Shown: positions 1 through 9,406, numbered from the stretch's first letter. The stretch: 64,000 nt of DNA from Vibrio coralliirubri (GCF_024347375.1 NZ_AP025471.1:1550001-1614000); one strand, 5' to 3'. Translations and numbers: made by a program. Notes: a model not told the origin generated them from the sequence alone.

Positions 1-458
1 GCTTTACGCTCACCAACCACACCGATAAATCGACCAATGCGCTTCGCAAACAAGAAGTTAAATAGGTAATTAACCAAGAACAACAACGTGACGTCGGCAG
101 CCGAGTAACCAAACTTCTCTACCATCAAGAAGCCTGCAAACACGGTGAAGATTTGTCTTCTCGCGCCGCTCATAAAGGTTAGCGCGTAGTAGAGCCAGTA
201 ACGCTTTCGCAGCACCAACTTCTTATTCTGTGGCGTCTTGGTTTGAAACTCAGGGAAGCCGAAGGTCATCACCAAAACCAAAATAAAACCAATACCGCCA
301 GTAATGCCGTACACCCAAGCAAAATCGAGTTTGAGCTGTTCTAACATCACCCAGATAGATCCGTAAGTGATTAAGGATGCTAGTGCGCCGACTGAGATCA
401 TCTTACCTAGCATCTCTGGCGCTTCTTCTTTACTCAGCCATTGCAGTGACAAAGACTG

Positions 459-467
459 CTTCAGCGT
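459..467. repeat. Target-site duplication, left copy
   Basis: CTTCAGCGT directly abuts the left IS end and is repeated exactly at 1522-1530. On the minus strand it encodes T-L-K of the interrupted MFS protein. Confidence 0.95.
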
Positions 468-1521
468 GGCTTTGTTGCGTAATTCAATGGAACTAAATCA
501 AGAACCTACGATCTGATCAGCTACCTCCACTCTATCTCGTAGTCCTATGCCTAAGCCTCGTTATAAAACAACCAACTGGAAGCAATACAACCGATCACTC
601 ATTAACCGTGGTTCTCTGACTTTTTGGATTGATGAAGAAGCAATAAGCGGATGGGCGCAAAGCAAACAGAATAAGCGCGGTAGGCCGCGTCGGTTCAGTG
701 ATTTAGCTATCACGACAGCACTCATGGTCAAACGAGTTTTTTCTATGCCATTGAGAGCGCTGCAAGGATTTATCGACTCGATATTTAGGTTAGCCCATGT
801 ACCGTTAAGTTGTCCGCATTACACCTGCATCAGTCGTAGAGCCAAGCAAGTTGAGGTTTCATTTAAGACTAAAACGAGAGGAGCGATACAGCACCTAGCC
901 ATTGATGCTACTGGCCTTAAGGTTTATGGCGAAGGTGAATGGAAAGTCAAAAAACATGGGACGGATGGCAAGCGTAGAGTCTGGCGAAAGCTGCATATTG
1001 CAGTCGATACCAACACTCATGAGATCATTGCCGCCGAGCTAAGTTTATCGACGGTTACAGATGGAGAAGTACTCCCGAACTTACTGAAACAAACACGCCG
1101 AAGTATCCTTGAGGTGTCTGGTGATGGCGCTTACGACACGAGAGCGTGTCACGCTGCTATTAAGATTAAGGGAGCTATTGCGCTTATTCCCCCAAGAGAA
1201 GGGGCTGCCTTCTGGGAGCGTGGTCACCCTCGAAATCTCGCCGTGGGTTGCCAGAAATTATACGACTCAAATAAGTATTGGAAAGAGCGGTATGGATACC
1301 ACAAACGTTCACTCTCAGAAACAGCGATGTATCGAGTTAAACAGTTGCTAGGAGGGAAACTGAGCTTAAGAAATTACAATGCCCAGGTGGGTGAAACTTA
1401 CGCGATGATAAAAGCGTTGAACAAGCTTACTGGGTTAGGTATGCCTGAAACTTGTCGTATTGACTAAGAAACAAGCGAAACGGGTTGGCTCTATCTCTAA
1501 ATTTAATTACGCAACAAAGCC
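468..1521 (+). mobile_element. IS5-family (IS903-group) insertion sequence, complete
   Basis: The element is 1054 bp, bounded by terminal inverted repeats that match perfectly over 17 bp: GGCTTTGTTGCGTAATT at 468-484 and its reverse complement at 1505-1521. It carries a single transposase and is flanked by a perfect 9-bp duplication. Length, TIR start GGCTTTGTTG and 9-bp duplication are the known hallmarks of the IS903 group. Intact ends, intact transposase and the identical duplication suggest a recent, still active insertion. Confidence 0.95.
547..1467 (+). CDS. IS903-type DDE transposase
   Basis: This 306-aa protein catalyses cut-and-paste or copy movement of the surrounding IS. The N-terminal part carries a basic DNA-binding segment (KQNKRGRPRRF, about residues 41-50). 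The DDE triad is visible as D120 in LAIDATGL, D193 in SGDGAYDT and E258 in the YHKRSLSETA block, the last fitting the Y-R-E signature of IS5 relatives. Length is normal for the group. The ATG at 547 is the first in frame and lies 79 bp inside the left end. The gene is opposite in direction to the MFS gene it disrupts, so read-through from the MFS promoter would be antisense to it. Confidence 0.95.
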   Translation: MPKPRYKTTNWKQYNRSLINRGSLTFWIDEEAISGWAQSKQNKRGRPRRFSDLAITTALMVKRVFSMPLRALQGFIDSIFRLAHVPLSCPHYTCISRRAKQVEVSFKTKTRGAIQHLAIDATGLKVYGEGEWKVKKHGTDGKRRVWRKLHIAVDTNTHEIIAAELSLSTVTDGEVLPNLLKQTRRSILEVSGDGAYDTRACHAAIKIKGAIALIPPREGAAFWERGHPRNLAVGCQKLYDSNKYWKERYGYHKRSLSETAMYRVKQLLGGKLSLRNYNAQVGETYAMIKALNKLTGLGMPETCRID

Positions 1522-1530
1522 CTTCAGCGT
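1522..1530. repeat. Target-site duplication, right copy
   Basis: CTTCAGCGT directly after the right IS end, identical to 459-467. Confidence 0.95.
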
Positions 1531-1867
1531 TTCAAAATAGTGGAAACCCGTCGACATCAGAATAGTGGTAAGCAAAAGACCTGTCAGTGAAGGGAATAAA
1601 CCGGTAATCGCAGTGCCCACGGTCAGCATCGCCAGCGATATCAACATGAAGCGTTGCTCACGAATGAATGCCAACACAAACACCACGGTAAACGCTAAGA
1701 AACCCGGGATCTCACGCACACTTTGCAGCAAGCCAATATCCGCACCATCAAAGTTCGCTTTCTCAATCACGAAGTTATTAAGCAAAGCCATCCAGCTCGA
1801 AAACGCGATCGGTACAACAATCGAAATCAGTAATAAAAAGTTTTGCGGCGTTTTCCAGCTCGCGGTT

Positions 1868-3016
1868 CTATCGAACATTGACGGACTCCTGTTCGTCTAA
1901 TTGAGTGAGCACTCGTAAGGTCAACTGCTCAGTATAAGGATTAATCTTCCAATGCTCTGGGCTCCAGCCTTTTACGAAGCGTTGGAAATCGGCCCATGCC
2001 ACGCAAAACATTGGTCGCCATGCGGCTTCGACTTCATCAAATGAAAGCTGTGGTTGATAGTGCGCTAATGCTTCTTTCAAGTGCTGGAAGTAAGCATCTA
2101 GTACTTCTGATTCAAGCTCTGCGCAATCTTGCGGCCTCACCGCACTGCTCATGAACAAGGCCACGTCTTTCATCGCACAGCCGTGACCCACATATTGGAA
2201 ATCGACCGCAGCCGCGCGCTCGCTTTCAGAATCAAAACAAAAATTAGCGAGCTTGGCATCGCCATGGACCAAGGTCTGATATGGACATTCTTTTAATAAA
2301 CGGTCAATGTGCTTGGCTTGGTTCTTCAATGGTAAATCAGCCAAGGCATTGAGCTCATCAGGACGTGTATCTAGATGCCAATAAGTACCGACGTGCCACA
2401 ATGATGACGACTGTTGTTGATTGATATTGATGTGCTTTGCATGAAAGTTAGCAAGCCATTTAAGGCAAGCATCGCGTTGTTTTTGCTCTTCTCGTGTGTA
2501 AATAGGTGCCTGATAGTCAGAAGCAGCAAGCACATCAAACTGAGAGGTTAACGGAAAACCTATATCCGCTAAGTCTTGCATCACAATTAGCCACTCATTC
2601 TCTTCTAATTCACATTGCAGCCCAACAGGTACAGGGCAGCGCTCATCCCATTGTTGGGTGAACGACTGATACCAAGCCGTTTCCACTTGGTAAGAGTGTA
2701 CCTTTCGTTGGTGAGAGAGTTTGGTGTTCCAGCCTCTGGGGTGTTCGGCTTTATCTGGCAACGCGACATGTTTAACAATCACACTCTTTAGTTCAGCACG
2801 GCTTGCTTGAGAAAAGACCAAGCGAACTAACTCGCCATATCCACCCCACAGACGTTGAATCACTTGGACATCAAATCCTTGATGACACCCCAACGAGGTC
2901 GCAATTTTTTGATAAAGCTCATTTTGATAAAACTCTTGTTGATAAAGCTCTGGCTGATTTTGACTTGAACTCGCTTCAGGTTGAGCTCGATTATTCGACG
3001 ATATTGATTGAGACAT
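1868..3016 (-). CDS. Choline/ecdysteroid-kinase-like phosphotransferase
   Basis: A 382-aa cytoplasmic protein of the protein-kinase-like small-molecule kinase fold. The diagnostic piece is LVHGDAKLANFCFD (near residue 250), the catalytic-loop HGD....N motif shared by aminoglycoside, choline and EcKinase-type phosphotransferases. It is followed by AAVDFQ, the metal-binding Asp. The N-terminal part has a glycine-rich WGGYGELVR stretch and the Lys of SVIVKH, fitting the ATP site. The physiological substrate is unknown. It starts 11 bp after the GNAT gene and overlaps the MFS gene, so the three genes are probably co-transcribed. Resistance to an aminoglycoside should not be inferred. Confidence 0.75.
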   Translation of the reverse strand: MSQSISSNNRAQPEASSSQNQPELYQQEFYQNELYQKIATSLGCHQGFDVQVIQRLWGGYGELVRLVFSQASRAELKSVIVKHVALPDKAEHPRGWNTKLSHQRKVHSYQVETAWYQSFTQQWDERCPVPVGLQCELEENEWLIVMQDLADIGFPLTSQFDVLAASDYQAPIYTREEQKQRDACLKWLANFHAKHININQQQSSSLWHVGTYWHLDTRPDELNALADLPLKNQAKHIDRLLKECPYQTLVHGDAKLANFCFDSESERAAAVDFQYVGHGCAMKDVALFMSSAVRPQDCAELESEVLDAYFQHLKEALAHYQPQLSFDEVEAAWRPMFCVAWADFQRFVKGWSPEHWKINPYTEQLTLRVLTQLDEQESVNVR

Positions 3017-3027
3017 ATTACTCGTTG

Positions 3028-3312
3028 TTATGCTTTATCAGATAGAAGATGTGACCACTGTGGCTGCCTATTCATGTAGTGAACCACATAGCTACAAACC
3101 GGCACAATTTTGAAGCCCGCTTGTTCAACTTCAGGCAATACCGACTCCATCATCACCTTACCAAAGCCCTTGCCTTGCAGTTCATCAGGAATGCGCGTCG
3201 ACGTGATATGTAATACATCTCCGTCCTTTTGATACTTAACGACCGCGAACTGGTTGGGTTCTAACTCTACCGTGATCTGGTTCACTTCTTGATCCCATTT
3301 TACTGCCTGCAT
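3028..3312 (-). CDS. Small GNAT-fold N-acetyltransferase (Acetyltransf_CG type)
   Basis: A 94-aa protein with the compact YjdJ/Acetyltransf_CG layout. A beta-strand region (FAVVKYQKDGDVLHITSTRIP) leads into ELQGKGFGKVMMESVL, where QGKGFG is the acetyl-CoA loop, and the tail reads KIVPVCSYVVHYMNRQPQW, typical of this family. The ATG at 3312 is preferred because GGAG sits six bases upstream; a TTG five codons earlier lies inside that ribosome site. It is the first gene of the operon continuing into the kinase and the interrupted MFS gene. The acceptor is unknown. Confidence 0.8.
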   Translation of the reverse strand: MQAVKWDQEVNQITVELEPNQFAVVKYQKDGDVLHITSTRIPDELQGKGFGKVMMESVLPEVEQAGFKIVPVCSYVVHYMNRQPQWSHLLSDKA

Positions 3313-3586
3313 TCTCAACTCCTGCAAATAATTGATACGACAAACAATAAAAGTTTGAAGTATGAGTTCCTTGTAATAGACTAACGCAAGTGCATATAAA
3401 TAAAACTAAGTACTTACAAAGACAGCAAATAATTCAGTGCAATCGGCTTAATATAAAATCAGCAATGATAACAGGCACTCTATAAATCTATGTGAGTACG
3501 TCCACTAAATCTAGCACGTAATAACCCCTTGTTAGCAAGTTACCAATATAACTAACAGACGCATGTTGGCGCATGGAGAACATATA

Positions 3587-4333
3587 ATGAACGCACCCCT
3601 GAAGAAGCCTTTGGAGCATAATCAGGCACTTCAAGACCCTCGTAATCGCACCGTTTCCACCATCAATAGCACTGATGCGCTGGCCATGATTGAACACGGC
3701 AGTGAGCTGACATTAAATGTCTCGACTCCCGTTGGCACGAAGTTTCTCGCCACTACTAAGTTTATCGGTACGCACAGTGATAACTGTATTGTGGTTGAGG
3801 TTCCCGAGGTATCCAATGAAGATCTGAACTTTTTCTTTCAAGAAGGCTTTTGGATGACCGCTCGTGCGTATTCTCTACGAGGTGAAGGCGCGCTTATCCA
3901 CTTTAGAAGCCAAATTCATCATAAGATTGGTGAACCCTTCCCTATTCTTGTGCTTTCGACACCAAGCACGATGCAAGTAACTCAGCTGCGTAAAGAAACA
4001 CGCTATGAAGTGAATCTGGCTTCAAGAATCATCTTCAACGACCAGCGAGCAAACTGTGAGATAAGAGACTTATCGAAAAGTGGTTGTCGTTTCGTGACCT
4101 CACCGACCTCTCGTGCGATTCAGATTGCCGATCGAGTGTCTATTGAGATAACCCCTGAGAACTACAACGGACCACTGATTCCGCCATTGCGAGGCATCGT
4201 CTGTAATCTACAGAAATCGACGCACTACGCTCGATACGGTGTTGAATTTGATGATATTGGCCGAGCTAACGCCAAACACTTATTGGCCAAATTGAAGTTC
4301 GATGGCACCAAGCTCTGCTTGCGAAGCGGGTAA
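3587..4333 (+). CDS. PilZ-domain cyclic-di-GMP receptor (YcgR/PlzD-like)
   Basis: A 248-aa cytoplasmic protein with two parts. Residues 1 to about 125 form a YcgR-like N-terminal beta domain (flagellar brake fold). The C-terminal PilZ domain begins with QLRKETRYEV, giving the RxxxR c-di-GMP motif, and continues to EIRDLSKSGCRF, the (D/N)xSxxG motif. Both binding motifs are intact, so it should bind c-di-GMP and act on motility or surface attachment. The layout is that of V. cholerae PlzD (about 250 aa). The ATG at 3587 has GGAGA eight bases upstream; an in-frame start eight codons earlier lacks a ribosome site. It stands alone, convergent with the Lon-like gene. Confidence 0.85.
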   Translation: MNAPLKKPLEHNQALQDPRNRTVSTINSTDALAMIEHGSELTLNVSTPVGTKFLATTKFIGTHSDNCIVVEVPEVSNEDLNFFFQEGFWMTARAYSLRGEGALIHFRSQIHHKIGEPFPILVLSTPSTMQVTQLRKETRYEVNLASRIIFNDQRANCEIRDLSKSGCRFVTSPTSRAIQIADRVSIEITPENYNGPLIPPLRGIVCNLQKSTHYARYGVEFDDIGRANAKHLLAKLKFDGTKLCLRSG

Positions 4334-4414
4334 CGCCTTCAAGACGCGACTTTCACCGAATACAGCAAGCTGACCAGATACAAATAGCTCACTGGCAAAC
4401 CAAATCGTAACCAA

Positions 4415-4449
4415 TAAAAAAGCCATCGACTCTATAATCGATGGCTTTT
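4415..4449. terminator. Bidirectional terminator between PilZ gene and Lon-like gene
   Basis: AGCCATCGA at 4421-4429 pairs with TCGATGGCT downstream, flanked by A5 before and T4 after, between two convergent genes. Confidence 0.85.
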
Positions 4450-4519
4450 GCGTTTTGGCTGTTTATCTGTTTGTTTAGCTATCTAATTAGCTATCAAACT
4501 ATGTATCTATATATTCCAG

Positions 4520-6880
4520 CTATTTGCGCAGTGCGTTCAGTTTAGCTTGGGCGATACCAAAGATAGTATCAATTGGATAGCTACCCTCATCACTTGCTTC
4601 ACCTGCGGCTTTGCCTGTGAACAGCTCAATCGCTTCTGTTACATGGTCAATCGCCCAGATATTAAACTCACCCTTTTCAACCGCTTTCACAATATCGCTA
4701 CGCAGCATCAGGTTGTGAACATTTGAACGCGGGATGATCACCCCTTGTTCGTTTGAACGCCCTTTGATTTCACACACATCAAAGAAACCTTCAATTTTCT
4801 CGTTCACCCCACCAATTGGCTGAGACTCACCAAACTGATTCATCGAGCCAGTAATCGCGATGTCTTGACGGTTTGGCTGCTTAGAAAACGCTGACACCAC
4901 CGCACAGAACTCGGCCATACTCGCACTGTCACCATCGACGCCACCATACGATTGCTCGAAGGTGATGTTAGTGGTAAGCGGGACTTTGGCTGTCTTACCA
5001 AATACGGAAGAAAGGTAAGCCGACAAGATCATCACCCCTTTCGAGTGAATACTGCCACCTAGGTCTACGTTTCTTTCAATATCAATCACTTCACCATCAC
5101 CGTAAGCGGTGGTTGCCGTGATTCGGTTCGGCGCACCAAACATATGATCCGTCGTGCTGAGTACAGAAAGTGCATTCACTTGCCCAACCGCCTGACCATC
5201 AACATGGATTAGCGTTGTGCCGTTAGTGAAGGTTTCCATCACACTGTCTTGCAGTCGTCCGACACGCATCTGTTGGTTAGATAACGCTTGGTCGACGTGC
5301 GTTGCACGAATCAGGTTCGATTTTGAGCCTCTCGCCACGTAGTTTGATTCACGAAGCAGATTCGCAATGTGAGCAGAGTGCAGAGACAATTTACCTTGGT
5401 CACCCGCCTGGCGAGAGCTGTGCTCAATAATGCGAGCAATCGCTTTGCGGTCACAATGCAGCATGTTGTTGTCGTGCACGATGCTCGAAATAAAGCGCGC
5501 GTAGTGCATTTCAGAATCGGGAGTACGCTTCATCTCATCTTCAAAATCGGCCGTCACACGGAACAGTTCACCAAACTCTGCATCGTAGTGTTGCAGCAGT
5601 TGGTAAGTTCGGTAATCGCCGAACAGGATGATCTTAACGTCCAATGGAATCGGTTCTGGGTCAAGCGATACCGCGCCCGTTAAGGTCACCTCTTTTTCTA
5701 ATGAAGTGAAGCTCAATTGACGTGAACGCAGTGCTCGTTTCAAGCCTTCCCAAACGTACGGCTGCTCAAGTACCTTCACCGCATCCATTAGCAATACACC
5801 GCCATTCGCTCTGTGTAAGCTACCTGCGCGAATCAATGAGAAGTCAGTAAATACGGTGCCCTTGAACGTTGCCGTTTCTACATAGCCAAACAGAGAGTGA
5901 TAATTTGGATTCTCTTCCACCACGATCGGCAGAGTCTCCTCCTTTTGGCTCACAATCACGTTAACCTTGTAGCGACGCGGCATTTTCTTATCCAAAGAGG
6001 CCGTTGCAACTTCGGCTTGCTCCGTGCTCTCTTCTAAGAAGATGTCAGCGTTGTCGACAATGTCTTTACGCAGTGCCGTTAGGTACTTTTTGATGTCTGG
6101 ATATTGGCTGTAATCCTTCTTCAATTGCTTGATGAAGTGAGTGATCACATCTCGCGCCGTATCATCATTAAGCTTTTGAATTTTCTCAGTGTACGTCTCT
6201 TCAAGCTCCGTCAACTCACGAGAGATGGTTCGTAGGCCGACTTCCAATCCATCAATGGTTTTATCGAATTGATCTTGCTCTTCCGGCGAAAGCAGATCAA
6301 AGCTCTCTTCGGTATGAAGATCATCGCCATTCATGGCCACAAATTGGTAATCACCCTGAGTGGTGATCGTCAGGTTAATGCCCTTGTCTTTCGCTTCTTG
6401 GCTAATGCTTTCTAACGCGGCTTGCTGCTTAGCTGCTAATTGGTTTTTAAGCCTGTCAGCACGGCTAAAGTACATCTCATTATCAAACGCTAAAGGCATA
6501 CCTTTCAGCAGTTTACGCATCAATTTTTCAATATCTTGCTTTAAGCTGCTGCCAACGCCACGCGGCAATTTCAGTACCTTAGGTGTACGAATATCTTCAA
6601 AGTTCGCGATATAACACCAATCAAAAAGCTCCTGCACTTCTTGAGGGTGACGGTTAAGATAGCGCAAGATCATGGTGCGTTTACCCAGACCATTTCGCCC
6701 TATCGCATAAATGTTGTAACCCTTTTCCTTGATTGACATCGCGAACTCAACGGCTTTTTGTGCCCGTTCCTGCCCGACGATTTCGTCAATTGGAGCCAGT
6801 TCTTTGGTCGACTTACATGGTAGCTTGTCTAAATCCGCTACCTGATACAGCTGTTCTGTATTGAGTCTTTGCATCGCCAT
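4520..6880 (-). CDS. Lon-like ATP-dependent protease (LonB/LonC-type, AAA_32 domain)
   Basis: A 786-aa protein of the Lon-related family that lacks the long Lon N-terminal domain. A P-loop is seen at 61-67 (GRNGLGK), then a helical insertion with coiled-coil character (about 130-280), a second ATPase block with GGVLLMDAVKVLEQP (Walker B region), and a C-terminal Lon protease domain. The catalytic dyad is Ser652 in GVDGDSAS and Lys695 in GGVNEKIEG, 43 residues apart as in E. coli Lon. It should degrade misfolded or specific proteins in the cytoplasm. AGGAGG lies five bases before the ATG, so high expression is likely. It is monocistronic and is not the canonical lon gene. Confidence 0.9.
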   Translation of the reverse strand: MAMQRLNTEQLYQVADLDKLPCKSTKELAPIDEIVGQERAQKAVEFAMSIKEKGYNIYAIGRNGLGKRTMILRYLNRHPQEVQELFDWCYIANFEDIRTPKVLKLPRGVGSSLKQDIEKLMRKLLKGMPLAFDNEMYFSRADRLKNQLAAKQQAALESISQEAKDKGINLTITTQGDYQFVAMNGDDLHTEESFDLLSPEEQDQFDKTIDGLEVGLRTISRELTELEETYTEKIQKLNDDTARDVITHFIKQLKKDYSQYPDIKKYLTALRKDIVDNADIFLEESTEQAEVATASLDKKMPRRYKVNVIVSQKEETLPIVVEENPNYHSLFGYVETATFKGTVFTDFSLIRAGSLHRANGGVLLMDAVKVLEQPYVWEGLKRALRSRQLSFTSLEKEVTLTGAVSLDPEPIPLDVKIILFGDYRTYQLLQHYDAEFGELFRVTADFEDEMKRTPDSEMHYARFISSIVHDNNMLHCDRKAIARIIEHSSRQAGDQGKLSLHSAHIANLLRESNYVARGSKSNLIRATHVDQALSNQQMRVGRLQDSVMETFTNGTTLIHVDGQAVGQVNALSVLSTTDHMFGAPNRITATTAYGDGEVIDIERNVDLGGSIHSKGVMILSAYLSSVFGKTAKVPLTTNITFEQSYGGVDGDSASMAEFCAVVSAFSKQPNRQDIAITGSMNQFGESQPIGGVNEKIEGFFDVCEIKGRSNEQGVIIPRSNVHNLMLRSDIVKAVEKGEFNIWAIDHVTEAIELFTGKAAGEASDEGSYPIDTIFGIAQAKLNALRK

Positions 6881-7068
6881 CGCCGCCTCCTTAGTCCTTC
6901 ATTACTTGGGTGTAGATAAAATCAGTGTAGATGTAATTTCCTACAAATTTAGTGACTTACGCTACACAGCTGTTCAACTGAACAAATAACACACAATTTA
7001 AGCCATTTTTAGGAATAGCTCGTCATTTAATTCACCAACTTAACGTGTGAATGATTTTAATTTGCAAT

Positions 7069-7083
7069 TGATAATAAATATCA
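7069..7083 (+). promoter_or_regulatory. Fur box
   Basis: TGATAATAAATATCA matches the 7-1-7 Fur consensus TGATAATnATTATCA at 13 of 14 defined positions. It lies 38 bp upstream of the ATG at 7121, where it would block transcription when iron is plentiful. Confidence 0.75.
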
Positions 7084-7120
7084 TTAACATTTTCATATAT
7101 TATAAATTGAGGATGTGGAT

Positions 7121-7615
7121 ATGGAAATTGAACGATGCTGGATGCACTACCTAAAAGCTGAACAGTTAATGGAACAAGGTCACTGGCCTGAAGCACAGCG
7201 CCTGTATGGTGATGTTCTAACCTCACTTCCTCATCACATCCAAGATGCAGCATACCAAAGCGATATTAAGCCTTGCCAGTTTGCCTGCCTGCTTGCCGGG
7301 TTGAGAGATGCGAGTGTCGCTCAATCAGAGATACTCAACCGTTTAGGTCAGCATCAACAAGCCTTCGATACCTTGAATCAATCTTACGCTCTGATGCAAT
7401 TTATCTCTCTTGAGAACACTGAGCTGATTCAACGTACCTTTGGGTTATTGGAAAAGCAGAGCGAAGATTTACTCAATCACCTGATCGCTTTTTGCAGCGC
7501 TCAGCGTAGTTCGCATTGGATGCTCGAACTAGAACAAATTCAACGTGCTCATCACCATTTTGGGCAACTTAAAACAACGCCAGAAGTTCAATCTTCACCT
7601 AATGTCTTAAATTGA
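7121..7615 (+). CDS. Small helical (TPR-like) protein of unknown function, iron-regulated
   Basis: A 164-aa cytoplasmic protein without signal peptide or membrane segment. Its helices resemble tetratricopeptide repeats: YLKAEQLMEQGHWPEAQRLY near the start and LNRLGQHQQAFDTLNQSYAL near residues 65-84 have the W-x2-A / G-x2-A-F spacing of such repeats. It is rich in His, Gln and Cys toward the end (RAHHHFGQ). GAGG sits nine bases before the ATG at 7121; a GTG two codons earlier is less well placed. The Fur box upstream and 12-bp spacing to the ABC ATPase gene indicate an iron-repressed two-gene operon. I do not recognise a named family. Confidence 0.7.
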   Translation: MEIERCWMHYLKAEQLMEQGHWPEAQRLYGDVLTSLPHHIQDAAYQSDIKPCQFACLLAGLRDASVAQSEILNRLGQHQQAFDTLNQSYALMQFISLENTELIQRTFGLLEKQSEDLLNHLIAFCSAQRSSHWMLELEQIQRAHHHFGQLKTTPEVQSSPNVLN

Positions 7616-7627
7616 TAAGGATATATC

Positions 7628-9256
7628 ATGTCGGACCGGGCCATACTTAAAGTCAATAACCTCTCCGTTAGCTTCACAACCAATGATGGAATCATTGATG
7701 CGGTCAAAAAGGTTAACTTTACCCTTAACTCAAGCGAAACCTTGGCCATTGTTGGTGAATCAGGTTCAGGTAAATCCGTCTCTTCCAACGCGCTTATGCG
7801 TTTGCTTCCGGATAACGCGATTATTGATAAACAATCAGACATCGAGTTTGAGGGACAATCGATTCTTGGAAAAACTGAGCGAGAGATGCAGTCAATTCGT
7901 GGCGATAGAATCGGCATGATCTTTCAGGAGCCGATGACCTCTCTCAATCCTTACCTTCGTGTTGGCATTCAAGTGGCGGAAGCCATTATGTGTCATCGCA
8001 ATGTATCGAAATCAAAAGCAAAACAGCGCGTACTAGAGCTCTTCAATCTGGTTCATTTACCAATGCCAGAACAGGCTTACACCAAGTACCCGCATGAATT
8101 TTCGGGTGGTCAGTTACAGCGCATCATGATCGCAATGGCACTGATCAATGAACCGGATATTCTGATTGCCGATGAACCCACCACCGCATTGGATGTGACC
8201 GTTCAGGCGGAAGTACTTTCTCTTATCAAAGAGATTCAAGGCAAAATGGGGATGGCGATTTTGTTCATCACCCATGACCTAGGCGTCGTGAAACACTTTG
8301 CCGACCGTGTACTCGTCATGTGTAAAGGGGAATTGGTTGAAGAAGGGCAAACACAAGAACTGTTCGATAACCCTAAGCACGATTACACACGGATGCTGAT
8401 TAACTCTATTCCGAAAGGCGCTAAGGTTCCTGTTGAGGCGACAGCCCCAGAGCTATTGTGTGCTGACAACATCCGAGTTCAGTTCTTGGTGAAATCACAC
8501 TTCATCAAGAGTAAAAGTCAGTACTTCGAAGCCGTAAAAGGCATTTCGTTGAATCTTAAACAAGGCGAAACCTTGGGTATTGTTGGTGAATCCGGATCAG
8601 GTAAATCAACTCTTGGACGTGCATTAATCGGCTTGCTGCCAAGCAGCGGACGCATTGTTTACAAAGGCCAAGACATTAGCTTATTGAACGACAAAGAGCG
8701 TCACAAGCTCAAGAAAGATGTGCAGATGGTGTTCCAAGATCCTTATGGTTCTTTATCACCACGTATGACGGTTGGGGAAATCATCACCGAAGGCTTAACT
8801 GTGCATCAACCTCATCTATCCAAGAAAGAGAGATTAGAAAGAGCGCGCAAAGCGTTGATTGAGGTTCGTTTAGAGCCAAACTCAATTAACCGCTACCCGC
8901 ATGAGTTTTCCGGCGGACAAAGACAACGTATCGCGATTGCTCGCGCGTTGATTCTTGAACCCTCCTTCATTTTGCTGGATGAACCAACTTCGGCACTCGA
9001 TCGCTCAGTACAACTGACCGTGATTGACCTACTCAAAGACATTCAAGCCAAGCACAATATCGGCTTCTTGTTCATCAGTCACGATCTCTCGGTAGTAAAA
9101 GCACTGTCGGATCGTGTATTAGTGATGCAGAAGGGCGAAGTGATGGAAGAAGGGTCTGCAGAAGAGATTTTCAATGCGCCGAAAAACGACTACACCAAGA
9201 AACTGATCGCAGCGTCATTCGACTTAGAAAATAAATCGAAAAAAAATGCCGCGTAG
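7628..9256 (+). CDS. Double-domain ABC ATPase, YejF/OppDF-like
   Basis: A 542-aa fusion of two complete peptide-type ABC ATPase domains. Domain 1 has Walker A GESGSGKS (43-50), signature FSGGQLQR (near 158) and Walker B ILIADEPTTALD. Domain 2 has a second GESGSGKS (320-327), FSGGQRQR (near 426) and FILLDEPTSALD. This is the YejF arrangement that powers YejABEF-type peptide or microcin importers. No permease or binding protein gene is adjacent, so it must serve a transporter encoded elsewhere or have lost its partners. It follows the small Fur-controlled gene by 12 bp with its own AAGGA. The IS4 element begins about 105 bp downstream. All catalytic motifs are intact. Confidence 0.85.
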   Translation: MSDRAILKVNNLSVSFTTNDGIIDAVKKVNFTLNSSETLAIVGESGSGKSVSSNALMRLLPDNAIIDKQSDIEFEGQSILGKTEREMQSIRGDRIGMIFQEPMTSLNPYLRVGIQVAEAIMCHRNVSKSKAKQRVLELFNLVHLPMPEQAYTKYPHEFSGGQLQRIMIAMALINEPDILIADEPTTALDVTVQAEVLSLIKEIQGKMGMAILFITHDLGVVKHFADRVLVMCKGELVEEGQTQELFDNPKHDYTRMLINSIPKGAKVPVEATAPELLCADNIRVQFLVKSHFIKSKSQYFEAVKGISLNLKQGETLGIVGESGSGKSTLGRALIGLLPSSGRIVYKGQDISLLNDKERHKLKKDVQMVFQDPYGSLSPRMTVGEIITEGLTVHQPHLSKKERLERARKALIEVRLEPNSINRYPHEFSGGQRQRIAIARALILEPSFILLDEPTSALDRSVQLTVIDLLKDIQAKHNIGFLFISHDLSVVKALSDRVLVMQKGEVMEEGSAEEIFNAPKNDYTKKLIAASFDLENKSKKNAA

Positions 9257-9406
9257 AGGGAACTAATCAACATTAACAGCGTCTTATAAGTACATTCTGA
9301 ATAATCTCCTAATGGATTGCACTCTAGAATGGATATAGCAAAACTGGTTTGGCCGCCAAAAGAAAAATGTCGCATGGATGCGTAATGCTTGTAAGTTAAG
9401 CATCGT

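Larger units (their letters stand above)
1..1878 (-). pseudogene. MFS transporter split by an insertion sequence (5' part of gene; 3' end outside window)
   Basis: The gene starts at 1878 with MFDRTASWKT and reads as hydrophobic MFS-type helices up to residues TLK, where the IS at 468-1521 interrupts it. If the IS and one 9-bp target copy are removed, the frame continues without error (TLKQSLSLQWLSKEE...) through further helices and runs off the left edge. The break is therefore one clean insertion and not decay. The product would be an inner-membrane major-facilitator transporter; the substrate cannot be told. The start overlaps the end of the upstream kinase gene by 11 bp, so it was the third gene of a GNAT-kinase-MFS operon. 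The truncated N-terminal product would stop 5 codons into the IS (stop at 1507-1509), giving 123 aa. Confidence 0.9.

Noticed and set aside
1109..1351. Open frame inside the IS903-type transposase
   Set aside because: Out-of-frame shadow of the transposase gene; no ribosome site or family features.
1868..3016. Aminoglycoside resistance gene
   Set aside because: Only the general kinase-fold motifs are shared; length and context fit the choline/EcKinase-like group with unknown substrate.
4520..6880. Canonical Lon protease
   Set aside because: The long Lon N-terminal substrate domain is missing and the ATPase is of the AAA_32 type; it is a Lon-related protease.
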